From assembly GCA_026995935.1 (NCBI GenBank), contig JALWNK010000019.1, forward strand, positions 1 through 64,000: a stretch of 64,000 bases of DNA. Reading direction: 5' to 3'. This document shows, piece after piece, positions 7,963 to 16,436 of the stretch. Position 1 is the stretch's first letter; every line of letters begins with the position of its first letter. This DNA is from Deltaproteobacteria bacterium (lineage in GTDB: Bacteria; Desulfobacterota; Dissulfuribacteria; Dissulfuribacterales; QOAL01). The notes below the pieces were generated by a model that was not told where the DNA came from, searched no databases, and saw only the letters and a program-made list of their open reading frames with translations. A program made the position numbers and the translations under genes.

Positions 7963-9422
7963 GATTCTTTCACCCCGCAGGCCCTTCCCTTGAAGCCGAA
8001 AAAGAACTTAAGCCCCTTTTTAAGCCGCTCTGAAAATATACTTTCTCCAACTATGTCGGCTGCAACCCTCTTGTTGATCTCTGAAAGGGTCGGATAGGGA
8101 AGAACGGCTCCTGCAAGTGTTGTGAGGGATGTTCCGCCGTTTAAGGCTGCCACCCAGTACGCCAAAAGCTCGCCTGCATGAGGGCCAAGTATCTGGCAGC
8201 CGATGGGCCTTCCACGCCTATCAAGGATGAGCTTTGCCCTGCCGGTTGACTCAAAGCTTGCAACCGCCCTGTCATTTGAGGAAAAATCCTTGCTCCAGAC
8301 CTGGTACTCCACCCCTGCCTTTTTGGCCATTTTCTCATTCATCCCGATGCTTGCAAGCTCTGGATCGCAGTAGGTGCACCAGGGCATGAGACTGTAATTG
8401 GCCTTTCTTGGAAAATGAAATATGGCGTTTGTCACGACTATGCCGCCTTCATAACCTGCAGCATGGGTAAAAAGGTATTTTCCAGTAACGTCTCCTGCAG
8501 CATATATGTGCTTCTGGCTCGTCCGAAGCCTTGAATCCGCGACTACTCCCTTTTTACTAAATTCAACGCCTGCATTTTCAAGACGAAGCCTGCCTATATT
8601 GGGACGCCTACCCATTGCCACAAGTAGATCATGGGCCTCTATGGTCTCCTGGCCGTTATCCTTCCTGGTCACCACCACCTGTTTTTGGCCAGAAGGCCCC
8701 TTTGCCACCGACTCCACCTGGCAGTTTAGCCGAACGCTTACGCCTTCTTCCACAAGCCTTTCCATGACCATGTCTGCAAGGTCCTTGTCCTCCTTGCTAA
8801 GTATCTGGCCGCTTCTCTGGATTATGGTGACCTTCGTTCCAAGCCTGTTAAATGCCTGCGCCATCTCCACTGCAATGGGCCCTGCCCCCAGGATGATCAT
8901 GGATGAGGGAAGATCATCAAGGTAAAATATGTCTTTGTTCGTCCAGTAACCAGCCTCTTCAAGGCCCTTAAACGGCGGGGCGGAAGGAGAAGAGCCCGTT
9001 GCTATCGTCCATTTTTCAGCACTTATCCTTTTACCGTTAAGATCGACCGTGTGCTCATCCACAAACAGCGGTTCGCCAAACTCCACCTTGGCACCAAGGC
9101 TGCAGAACCTTTCCACAGAGTCATGTTTCTGGATTTCATCTATAACGTGCCTTATTTTCTCTGAGACACGGGAAAACTTAACAGGCGCAAGATCGGCTCC
9201 GGGAAGACCGTAGATTGAAGCCCTAGCCATGAGGTGGCGTACCCGGGCGATATTTATGAGGGTCTTACTTGGAACGCATCCGTAATGGAGACAGTCCCCG
9301 CCAAGCCTCGGCTCTTTTTCTATTATGAGGGTCTTTGCACCTATCCTTGCGCTTCCTGCGGCAACCGTAAGCCCTGCTGCTCCCCCTCCTATTACTGCCA
9401 TATCGTAGTCATATCTGGCCAT
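7959..9422 (-). CDS. MerA/Lpd-like FAD-dependent pyridine nucleotide-disulfide oxidoreductase
   Basis: A class I flavoprotein disulfide reductase of 487 residues. It has the FAD motif VIGGGAAGLTVAAG, the redox-active pair GGDCLHYGCVPSK, the second nucleotide motif IILGAGPIAVEMAQ, and YAAGDVTG before the dimerisation domain. The LHYGC variant is common in mercuric-reductase-like proteins encoded with TVP38/TMEM64 proteins. It lacks the N-terminal HMA domain and the C-terminal vicinal Cys pair of true MerA (it ends GRACGVKES), so mercury reduction is unlikely. The start is the ATG at 9422 with GGAGG upstream; it overlaps the TVP38 gene by 14 bases. The substrate is unknown. Confidence 0.88.
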   Translation of the reverse strand: MARYDYDMAVIGGGAAGLTVAAGSARIGAKTLIIEKEPRLGGDCLHYGCVPSKTLINIARVRHLMARASIYGLPGADLAPVKFSRVSEKIRHVIDEIQKHDSVERFCSLGAKVEFGEPLFVDEHTVDLNGKRISAEKWTIATGSSPSAPPFKGLEEAGYWTNKDIFYLDDLPSSMIILGAGPIAVEMAQAFNRLGTKVTIIQRSGQILSKEDKDLADMVMERLVEEGVSVRLNCQVESVAKGPSGQKQVVVTRKDNGQETIEAHDLLVAMGRRPNIGRLRLENAGVEFSKKGVVADSRLRTSQKHIYAAGDVTGKYLFTHAAGYEGGIVVTNAIFHFPRKANYSLMPWCTYCDPELASIGMNEKMAKKAGVEYQVWSKDFSSNDRAVASFESTGRAKLILDRRGRPIGCQILGPHAGELLAYWVAALNGGTSLTTLAGAVLPYPTLSEINKRVAADIVGESIFSERLKKGLKFFFGFKGRACGVKES

Positions 9423-10089
9423 GGCCCTTCCTCCTTGCTCTTGACCTGAGCATGCCCACAAGCCGCTTTGCTACAAGCGGCAGAAGACCCAGCATGACAA
9501 AAGCGGCTATAAGCCTTGCCGACATGATGTCAGACAGAGACTGGATGCGGGCAAGTTCGCGCCCTGCGTTTACGTAGACAATGGTTCCAGGAAGCATTCC
9601 AAGCTGGGAAACCAGGTAGAATGTTCCCGTCCTCATGGAGGTAAGCCCCATGAGAAGGTTAATGACAAAAAAGGGAAATATCGGCACAAGCCTCAGTGTA
9701 AAGAGATAGAGTGCGCCTTCCCGTTCTATCCCTTTGTTTATGGTCTCAAGCCTGTCCCCGAATCTTTCCTGGACCCAGTCCCTCAGAAGAAACCGTGAAA
9801 CCAGAAACGCCAATGTGGCACCAAGGGAGCTTGCAAAGGAAACGATAACGGTTCCCTTCAAAAGGCCGAAGAGGGCCCCTCCGGCAAGGGTCATTACCGC
9901 GGCCCCAGGAATGGAAAGGGCCGTTACCACGACGTAGGCCAAAAAGTAAGCTGACATTACAAGAAGACCATGCGCCTGGTAGAAGCCATCAAGGGTGTTT
10001 TTATAGCCTTTTAGCGCGGAAAGTGTAAGATAATTGTGAATTCCGGTAACCTTTATTGCCACTACAATGGTGGCAATGAGTGAAACCAC
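9409..10089 (-). CDS. TVP38/TMEM64 (VTT/DedA-like) membrane protein
   Basis: A polytopic inner-membrane protein of about 226 residues. It carries the VTT-domain signature around GAAVMTLAGGALFGLLKGTVIVSFASSLGATLAFLVSRFLLRDWV and FPFFVINLLMGLTSMRTGTFYLVSQLGMLPGTIVYVNAG. The tracked start is a GTG at 10089. The frame stays open upstream, where LKKKTVKKLI would give a proper positive-inside N-terminus. AGGAGG precedes a CTG at 10119, so that may be the real start. It is the first gene of the minus-strand operon. VTT proteins are implicated in lipid scrambling or trafficking and are frequent neighbours of arsenosugar and MerA-like genes. Confidence 0.85.
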   Translation of the reverse strand: MVSLIATIVVAIKVTGIHNYLTLSALKGYKNTLDGFYQAHGLLVMSAYFLAYVVVTALSIPGAAVMTLAGGALFGLLKGTVIVSFASSLGATLAFLVSRFLLRDWVQERFGDRLETINKGIEREGALYLFTLRLVPIFPFFVINLLMGLTSMRTGTFYLVSQLGMLPGTIVYVNAGRELARIQSLSDIMSARLIAAFVMLGLLPLVAKRLVGMLRSRARRKGHGQI

Positions 10090-10255
10090 TATCAGCTTCT
10101 TAACTGTCTTTTTCTTCAGAGGTCCTCCTTTTTGTCCTTTGTTCAGGTTTTTTTACCAAATTCGTCTTCCAATTTATAAAATAACTATTATAATACAAAA
10201 AATAAACATAAAATAAATTTTAAATATCTAGAAAAATTGGATAGTTCCGTACATC

Positions 10256-10948
10256 ATGTCAAAAGCCTCCATCTCCGTGATTATTCCTACAGTCAACGAG
10301 ATGGAAAACCTGAAACGGTGCATAACCGCAGTCAGAGCAGCCAGCAACACAGAAATAATAGTAGTTGACGGCAAAAGCAGAGATAAAACCAGGGAGATAG
10401 CCTCAGACTTAGGTGTAAGGGTCATAGGGACGGATAGGTCAAGGGGGCTTCAAATGAATCTTGGTGCCGAAAAGGCCTCATCTGAAATACTCCTTTTTCT
10501 TCATGCTGACACCCTGGTTCCAGCCGGCTTTTCAAAGGAGATAAGAAATATACTGAAAAGAGCGCCTGGGGCGGTAGGGGCCTTTGGCCTGTCCATTGAC
10601 GCTCCTGGCATCTCGTACAGGATCATAGAGTTCTTCGTGGGCCTACGCTCCAATTACCTGAAAATGGTCTATGGGGACCAGGCCATCTTTACTAAAAGAG
10701 AAACCTTTAGGGCCTTGGGAGGCTTTCCGGATCAGCCTCTCATGGAGGACCTTGAATTTATCAGGCAGGCACGGCGAAGACGCCCCATTATTGTTTCAAA
10801 GCTAAAGGTCAGGACATCTGCCAGAAGATGGCAAAGGCTTGGCCCCCTTAAGACCACGCTTCTTAACCAGTTACTCATCATGGCTTACCTGGCAGGCGTT
10901 TCCCCCAAGAGCCTTTCAAGAATTTATTACAGGAAAAGGAGAAAATGA
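10256..10948 (+). CDS. TIGR04283-type family 2 glycosyltransferase (rSAM/selenodomain-associated transferase 2)
   Basis: A GT-A fold family 2 glycosyltransferase of 230 residues. It opens ISVIIPTVNEMENL, then IIVVDGKSRDKTREIA (nucleotide-binding Asp), ILLFLHADTLVP (DxD-like metal site) and VYGDQAIFTKRETFRALGGFPDQPLMEDLEF (acceptor region with ED). This pattern matches TIGR04283. It is divergent from the minus-strand operon across a 140-base AT-rich spacer that probably holds both promoters. Its stop lies 1 base before the TTG start of the large fusion gene, implying tight coupling. It may glycosylate a radical-SAM product, but the acceptor is unknown. Confidence 0.87.
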   Translation: MSKASISVIIPTVNEMENLKRCITAVRAASNTEIIVVDGKSRDKTREIASDLGVRVIGTDRSRGLQMNLGAEKASSEILLFLHADTLVPAGFSKEIRNILKRAPGAVGAFGLSIDAPGISYRIIEFFVGLRSNYLKMVYGDQAIFTKRETFRALGGFPDQPLMEDLEFIRQARRRRPIIVSKLKVRTSARRWQRLGPLKTTLLNQLLIMAYLAGVSPKSLSRIYYRKRRK

Positions 10949-10949
10949 T

Positions 10950-13900
10950 TTGACTGATCCACACCTTAGACCAATACCCACAAAAACTATTGGGACAAAC
11001 AAGGGTGAAAGCAGCCTCTGGGTAGTGCCAGAAGGCCCCTTTTGGTTCGTGCCAGGCCCTGTCACCGAAAGCATTCTTAAAAGATGCAAGGATGATTTAA
11101 GCAGGAACAAACTGTCAAGGGCCATAAAAAAGGAAACTGGTTTCACGGAAACCGTCTCCCAGATTGAGGCAGAAAGACTCCTTGACGCATTATCCTTTAA
11201 CTTCCCAGGCCCTTACAGGGGTCGGGCAGAACGAGGTCTCAATAAGCTTTCAGAGGTGTGGTTTCACCTGACAGACGCCTGCAACCTTTCTTGTTCCCAC
11301 TGCCTTTTCGGCATGAACAAAAAGGGGGCAAGAAGGCTTTCAAGGGAAAAGGTAGAGGCTGTTATTAGGGAGGCCAGGGGTCTTGGATGCAGGCTCATCT
11401 GCTTTACAGGGGGTGAGCCATTCCTCTATCCAGATTTCCCAGGGCTTCTAAGGTGGATTCTCTCCCTGGATGAAAGCATATCCGTTGCCATCTTGACTAA
11501 CGGAATCCTTGCAGGCGGCCTTGTGGACAGCCTTTCACCACAAGAGGTGTCCCGCATTCATCTACAGGTAAGCCTTGACGGGCAAAAACCCCACCATGAT
11601 GCCCAAAGAGGAGGCGGCACCTATGACAGAACAGTTGATGCCATAAGGAGGCTCGTTGATGCGGGATTTTCCGTATCAATTGCCATGGCAGTAACTGGAG
11701 AAAACATGGAGTCCATGAAGGAGATGCCTGAAATTGCCCACGCACTAGGGGTAGCGGGCATTCACTTTCAGTATCTCATAAAGCGAGGGCTAGGAAAGGA
11801 GACCAAGGAAGCTCCAGTAAGCCTCCTTGCAAAGGGGATGTTAGATGCCCATCACGCAGCCAAAAAACATGGCATCACCATAGACAATGTGGAAGCACTG
11901 AGAAGCCAGGTGTTTACTCCGGCTGGCACAAGGTTTGATCTTGGAAATGCAGGATGGGAAAGCCTTGCGGTTGGTCCTGACGGATACGTTTACCCCACCC
12001 CTGCCCTTGTGGACAGCCAGGAACTGTGTGCCGGGCATGTCATGGAGGGCCTTGAAAAAGTATGGAGAAAAAGCGCCCTTTTTAAGAGGCTAAGAAACCT
12101 TTCGCTTCTTGATTCAAAGGCAGCATGCAGCAACCCCTACACGCTCATTACCGGTGGCGGGGACATCGACCACTGCCTTTTCGTAAAAAACGGTCGCCTC
12201 TTCCTTGGTGAAGACCCGTATCAAGAACTCTACAGGGTCATCATAGAGGAACTTATACAGGAAGAATGTTTGGGACTTCCCGTTCCTCAGGGGCCTGGGA
12301 TGGTTCTTCGCATGGGAGAGATAGTCGTGCAGTGCCATAGTTCTTCTGAGGTGAACTTCACCCACTGTAACTGCCTCCTTTCCCTTGGTTCAGGCAAGGA
12401 AAGCCACCAGATCGTAAGGGAATTTTACGGGAAAAGGGCAAGGGAAACAGATGAGCTCATCCGTAATCCCGCAATATTCAAAGACGATTCCATGGGCTTC
12501 ATACCTGATGAGGCAAAGGTAAGGATGTATGGGTGCGGAAGCCCTGTGGAGGACGCAGACCTGCTAAGAGGGCAAAGTGTGGTGGATCTTGGCTGCGGAA
12601 GCGGGGTGGAATGCTTTATTGCAGCAAAAAAGGTTGGGCCAGAAGGAAAGGTCGTTGGCATTGACATGACCGAGGAGATGCTTGAGCTTGCAAAAGGGGC
12701 ATACAAAAAGGTCAAAGAGAATCTTGGCTATGACAATGTCTCCTTCAAAAGGGGGTTTCTTGAGGAACTTCCCATTGATTCAAACTCTGTGGATGTTGTC
12801 ATATCAAACTGCGTTCTCAATCTCAGCAAGAACAAGAGAAAGGTCTTTGGGGAGATACGGCGCATTCTGAGGCCAGGGGGCAAGCTCGTCGTCTCGGACG
12901 TTGTTACAGAAAAAGAGCCGTCTTTAGAAATCCGTGCAAACCAACAGCTCCGCGGCCAGTGCATTGGAGGGGCATGGGTGGAAAATCAGCTTTTTTCCAT
13001 GCTAAAGGACGCCGGTTTTAACTACGGCAAGGTGGTAAAACGCTTTCCCTACAAGGAAGTTGGCGGGCACCAGTTCTTCTCAGTAACCTTTTATGCGCTT
13101 AAGCCTGGTTCAAAAGACCTCAGCGCCAGAGCAGAGGCCATCTACGCCGGCCCTTTTCAGGCAGTTGTTACAGATGACAATCAGGTCCTTATGAGGGGCA
13201 AAAGGGCACAGATCAATGTGGAGAGAGGACTTGACGAAGACTTCCTTTCAAGATCAGGAATTCTCCTCCTTGATGACAAGGGCGTTACTGTCGTGAACCA
13301 GAAAGGGCAGAGCTGCTGTTCTTGTACACCTTTTTCAACGACCTCGGCCCTGCCTCCTGACACAGGATGCCTAGTTTGTGGGCTTCCCCTTTCCTACCTG
13401 GAAGACCATCAGGAAAGGGTGTGCGTTATCTGTGGAGAGAGGAAGACGGCAAATGCAGTTTGCCAGGAAGGCCACTTCGTATGTGACTCGTGTCACGCCC
13501 AGGGACCCCTTGATTGGATAAAAAAGGCGTGTCTTTCAAGCAGGAAGACGGACATGATTTCACTCCTTGTAAAGATACGCTCAAATCCCCTTCTTCCCAT
13601 CCATGGGCCGGAGCATCACGCAATGATCCCCGGTATAATCCTTTCCACTTACCGAAACCTCGGAGGGGAAATTCCGGAAGGGGCTATTTTAAAGGCCATT
13701 GATAGGGGCGCTTCAATACCTGGAGGGGCCTGTGGTTTCATGGGTACCTGTGGTGCAGCTACAGGGGCAGGAATAGCCCTAAGTGTCATCATTGGGTCAA
13801 CGCCTGTAAAGGCCCAGGAAAGACAGCTGGTTCAGCTCTGGGTTTCTGAAATACTTAAGAGCCTGGCTGGTTTCAGGGCAGGAAGGTGCTGCCAGAGGGA

Positions 13901-14165
13901 ATGCTTCACCACCCTCAAGGAAGTCTCAAGTATTACAAAGGGGCATTTTTCATTCGAACTCCTTGCTCAAAAGGAACTTGTATGCTCCCAGTTCAGGCTT
14001 AACAAGGAATGCATAAGGCTTGACTGCCCGCTTTTTCCGGCCGCAAAGGGCTCACGGGCAGCGATCAGGGGCCGAATCGACCCCTCCGTCATGGATACCA
14101 TCGGGGCAGGTGGGCTTGCCATAAAAGGAAACCACGGCCTTGGCGGGAACGGAGGACGAAGATGA
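10950..14165 (+). CDS. Giant fusion: radical SAM + ArsM-like methyltransferase + DUF5714
   Basis: A protein of about 1071 residues. I start it at the TTG at 10950 because AAAGGAG lies 8 bases upstream; the tracked ATG at 10839 lies inside the glycosyltransferase gene. Near residues 110-117, CNLSCSHC is the radical SAM CxxxCxxC motif, with FTGGEP after it. A Cys-bearing linker follows (HSSSEVNFTHCNC). From about residue 525 comes an ArsM-like methyltransferase: MYGCGSPVEDADLL, VVDLGCGSGVECFIAAKKVGP, VISNCVLNLS and GQCIGGA, which keep cysteines used for arsenite binding. QSCCSC follows near residue 785. The last ~200 residues (HGPEHH, GGACGFMGTCGAATG, GRCCQREC) look like DUF5714. Its role is inferred: multi-step modification of arsenic or another soft element. 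Confidence 0.85.
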   Translation: MTDPHLRPIPTKTIGTNKGESSLWVVPEGPFWFVPGPVTESILKRCKDDLSRNKLSRAIKKETGFTETVSQIEAERLLDALSFNFPGPYRGRAERGLNKLSEVWFHLTDACNLSCSHCLFGMNKKGARRLSREKVEAVIREARGLGCRLICFTGGEPFLYPDFPGLLRWILSLDESISVAILTNGILAGGLVDSLSPQEVSRIHLQVSLDGQKPHHDAQRGGGTYDRTVDAIRRLVDAGFSVSIAMAVTGENMESMKEMPEIAHALGVAGIHFQYLIKRGLGKETKEAPVSLLAKGMLDAHHAAKKHGITIDNVEALRSQVFTPAGTRFDLGNAGWESLAVGPDGYVYPTPALVDSQELCAGHVMEGLEKVWRKSALFKRLRNLSLLDSKAACSNPYTLITGGGDIDHCLFVKNGRLFLGEDPYQELYRVIIEELIQEECLGLPVPQGPGMVLRMGEIVVQCHSSSEVNFTHCNCLLSLGSGKESHQIVREFYGKRARETDELIRNPAIFKDDSMGFIPDEAKVRMYGCGSPVEDADLLRGQSVVDLGCGSGVECFIAAKKVGPEGKVVGIDMTEEMLELAKGAYKKVKENLGYDNVSFKRGFLEELPIDSNSVDVVISNCVLNLSKNKRKVFGEIRRILRPGGKLVVSDVVTEKEPSLEIRANQQLRGQCIGGAWVENQLFSMLKDAGFNYGKVVKRFPYKEVGGHQFFSVTFYALKPGSKDLSARAEAIYAGPFQAVVTDDNQVLMRGKRAQINVERGLDEDFLSRSGILLLDDKGVTVVNQKGQSCCSCTPFSTTSALPPDTGCLVCGLPLSYLEDHQERVCVICGERKTANAVCQEGHFVCDSCHAQGPLDWIKKACLSSRKTDMISLLVKIRSNPLLPIHGPEHHAMIPGIILSTYRNLGGEIPEGAILKAIDRGASIPGGACGFMGTCGAATGAGIALSVIIGSTPVKAQERQLVQLWVSEILKSLAGFRAGRCCQRECFTTLKEVSSITKGHFSFELLAQKELVCSQFRLNKECIRLDCPLFPAAKGSRAAIRGRIDPSVMDTIGAGGLAIKGNHGLGGNGGRR

Positions 14166-14971
14166 ACAGAAATATCCTTTTATTATTTGTCGTTGCCATG
14201 CTTTTATGGCCTTCTTTCGCCTTTTGTAAGGCTAGGACCATCCGTTTTCCTTCTACTGATTCCGTATTGATTACTGCTGATCTTTATCTTGCGCATCCAC
14301 CCAAGGCCCCTTTCATCCTTCTCTTTCACAGGGCGGGGTGGAGCAGGGGAGAATATGCTTCCATTGCCCCAAGGCTTAACCATATGGGATTTAACTGCAT
14401 GTCTGTTGATCTAAGATCTGGAGAAAGCATCAACGGGATCAAAAACCAGACCCATATTTCTGCCGTTAGGATGGGGAAAAAAACGGGTTTTCTGGATGCA
14501 GAAAGAGACATCATCGCTGCCACCGAGTTTGTAAAAAGGCAATATGCACCAGACATCCTTATTCTTTGGGGAAGCTCCTACTCTGCCTCCCTGGTGATAA
14601 AAATTATTGGGGAAAAACCGCGCATTTGCCAGGCCGCCTTGCTATTTTCTCCAGGCGAGTACTTTGTTCGATTCGGCAAGAGCACACATTTTATCAGGGA
14701 CAGGGCCAAAAATATCCAGATACCTGTCTTTTTCACCTCAGAAAGCAGTGAAAGGCCAAGGTGGTGGACTATTTTTGAGGCCATCCCTCATGGGTCCAAG
14801 ACCTACTTTCTTCCAGAAGAAGACGGGGCCCACGGCTCAAAGGCCCTTTGGCCCATGACCAGGAAAAACCAGGAATACTGGAGGGCAGTGGAGGCCTTCC
14901 TTCAAAACCTTTTACCAGGACAAGACCATGAGATTTCGTCTGCGCAGGAAGGACCTGACAGGCGAAAATAA
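14162..14971 (+). CDS. Secreted alpha/beta-hydrolase family protein
   Basis: A 269-residue protein with a signal peptide (LLLFVVAMLLWPSFAFC, where the Cys could be a lipobox or a cleavage site). The serine-hydrolase-like core includes FILLFHRAGWSRGEYASIAPRLNHMGFNCMSVDLRSG and LILWGSSYSASLVIKI. The latter corresponds to a GxSxS nucleophile elbow. EEDGAHGSKALW supplies a candidate catalytic His. It overlaps the fusion gene stop by 4 bases (ATGA), so it is co-translated. The family contains dienelactone hydrolase-like and esterase enzymes, and the substrate is unknown. Its exported location contrasts with the cytoplasmic fusion upstream. Confidence 0.75.
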   Translation: MNRNILLLFVVAMLLWPSFAFCKARTIRFPSTDSVLITADLYLAHPPKAPFILLFHRAGWSRGEYASIAPRLNHMGFNCMSVDLRSGESINGIKNQTHISAVRMGKKTGFLDAERDIIAATEFVKRQYAPDILILWGSSYSASLVIKIIGEKPRICQAALLFSPGEYFVRFGKSTHFIRDRAKNIQIPVFFTSESSERPRWWTIFEAIPHGSKTYFLPEEDGAHGSKALWPMTRKNQEYWRAVEAFLQNLLPGQDHEISSAQEGPDRRK

Positions 14972-15003
14972 CCCAACCTCCCCAAGAGAAAGGAGAAGAA
15001 GCC

Positions 15004-15567
15004 ATGAAGATCAACTGGGAAAACCAAATGAAAGAGGCCCTTGAAAAGGCAAAGAATCAGGCCAAGCCGGTGCTGCTGGATTTTTTTAACCCTGGCTGAA
15101 TCGGCTGTCAGCAGATGGAAACAGTTACGTTTCCTGAAAAAGAGGTGGTGGATTTCGTAACAGAAAATGTTATTCCCCTGCGGGTTGCCCATGATCAAAA
15201 GCCCCTATCCGAGGAGTTCAACGTGAAATGGACACCAACACTGGTGATTCTTGATGAAACAGGTGGCGAACACCATCGCACAGTGGGTTTTCTTCCACCT
15301 GAAGAGCTCATGGCCTCGATACTGCTTGGCATAGGAAAGATGCACTTTGACAGGGAAGAGTTCAAAGAGGCCATAGAGGTATTGAACAGGGTGGTGGATG
15401 AATTCGGCTCAACAGGGGTAGCTCCTGAGGCCATTTTCGTAAGGGCGGTCGCCCTCTTTAAATCCACCAATGAAACCTCGCATCTGAAAAATGCCTATGA
15501 AGTCTTAAGCAGCAAGTATCCAGAAAGCGAATGGGCCAAGAGGGCGCTGCCTTACAGACTGCTTTAA
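15004..15567 (+). CDS. Thioredoxin-like selenoprotein with UxxC motif
   Basis: The ORF track starts at an internal Met (15115). A true start is the ATG at 15004, preceded by AAAGGAGAAGAAGCC. Translation runs 31 residues to an in-frame TGA (15097-15099) and continues open to 15567. The context is VLLDFFNPG-U-IGCQQMETVTFP, a thioredoxin CxxC site in which the first Cys is Sec (U32, C35). The rest of the fold follows, with the cis-proline loop in NVKWTPTLVILDETG. The C-terminal ~70 residues are helical and TPR-like. Total 187 residues with no signal peptide. It follows the hydrolase by 32 bases in the arsenic-like cluster, so it could supply reducing power to the fusion enzyme. Confidence 0.88.
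15097..15132 (+). promoter_or_regulatory. Sec UGA codon and candidate SECIS hairpin in the thioredoxin-like gene
   Basis: After the UGA (15097-15099) the RNA can pair CUGU (15105-15108) with ACAG (15120-15123), enclosing a loop of eleven bases rich in A and G. Inner C-G closing is possible if two bases bulge. The position is right for a bacterial SECIS but the stem is short. The Sec call rests mainly on the thioredoxin motif context, not on this structure. Confidence 0.4.
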
Positions 15568-15585
15568 AAGTTACTCTCATGACTC

Positions 15586-15625
15586 TGGCATGGCCATTTG
15601 GGCTAAGCTCTAAAGGGCCATGCCA
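15586..15625. terminator. Hairpin between convergent genes
   Basis: TGGCATGGCC (15586-15595) and GGCCATGCCA (15616-15625) form a perfect 10-base stem around a 20-base loop. It lies between the convergent Sec-thioredoxin and fatty-acid-hydroxylase genes. There is no clear T-run on either side, so intrinsic termination is only probable. Confidence 0.4.
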
Positions 15626-15630
15626 TGTTG

Positions 15631-16425
15631 TCAAAAGGAATAGGTCCCAGGCTTGCCTGTAAAAGGGAGAATCAAGAGACCCTTTATATCAGAAGGAGGA
15701 TCTTTCTGGTACTGGGAAAGCCCGATTGGCGTTTTCAATACCCCAAGCTTTGGTAGTTTTTTATAGGTTCCAAAGAGCCTGTCCCATATGGACAGGTTAA
15801 ACCCAAAATTTGAATTGGTCTCCTTGATGATAACCGAGTGGTGTACCCTGTGCATGTCTGGGGTGACAATCAAGAGTCTGAGAAAGCGGTCCATTCTCTC
15901 TGGAAGCGCAAGATTCGAATGGGTAAACATGGACATGGCGTTGAGGATCACCTCAAAGGCCACCACACCCGTAACCGGCGGCCCAAGGGCTGCTGCAGCC
16001 CCTGCCTTTAAAAGCGCTGAAAGGAGAATCTCAACCGGATGGAATCTAAGGCCTGTTGTGAAATCAAGGTGGTTGTCACTGTGGTGTACCATGTGAAGAC
16101 GCCACAGAGCGGGTACTGCGTGAAATAGCACGTGCTGAAAATAGATGAGAAGGTCAAAAAATACCACTGACAGTATGACCTGCCAGTAAGGCCCCACCCC
16201 TAGAAAGGAAAATAGTGCCCAGCCTCTTTCCCTGACCATGTAAGCCAAAGAGACAGCCTTTGCCGGAACGAAGAAGAGTATGATCCCGCTTCCAATGGCT
16301 ATGAGCATAAGATTTGAAAACCTTCTTTTCAGGTTTTTATCAGGCGCCTTCTTTCTTGGAGAGATATGCTCTGCCAGACCAAGGATCACAAAACACAGGG
16401 CAAATACCAGAAACCTGACTACCAT
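15631..16425 (-). CDS. Fatty acid hydroxylase/sterol desaturase family membrane protein
   Basis: An integral-membrane di-iron oxygenase-type protein of 264 residues. The histidine clusters are visible: QHVLFH (HxxxH), LHMVHHSDNHLDFTTGLRFHP (HxxHH) and DMHRVHHS (HxxHH). At least three or four hydrophobic segments are present. It is 11 bases downstream of the YkgJ-like gene on the same strand and may be the tail of the lipid operon. Family members hydroxylate or desaturate sterols, fatty acids and alkylglycerols or carotenoids. An O2-dependent enzyme is noteworthy beside otherwise anaerobic-looking genes. The substrate is not known. Confidence 0.85.
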   Translation of the reverse strand: MVVRFLVFALCFVILGLAEHISPRKKAPDKNLKRRFSNLMLIAIGSGIILFFVPAKAVSLAYMVRERGWALFSFLGVGPYWQVILSVVFFDLLIYFQHVLFHAVPALWRLHMVHHSDNHLDFTTGLRFHPVEILLSALLKAGAAAALGPPVTGVVAFEVILNAMSMFTHSNLALPERMDRFLRLLIVTPDMHRVHHSVIIKETNSNFGFNLSIWDRLFGTYKKLPKLGVLKTPIGLSQYQKDPPSDIKGLLILPFTGKPGTYSF

Positions 16426-16436
16426 GGCTCCACTAT

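Noticed and set aside
7959-9422. True mercuric reductase (merA)
   Set aside because: The flavoprotein lacks the N-terminal HMA domain and the C-terminal Cys pair, and no other mer genes are nearby.
14163-14165. TGA at the end of the rSAM-ArsM-DUF5714 gene as another Sec codon
   Set aside because: The downstream frame gives no plausible motif, and an ATGA overlap with the hydrolase start explains the stop.
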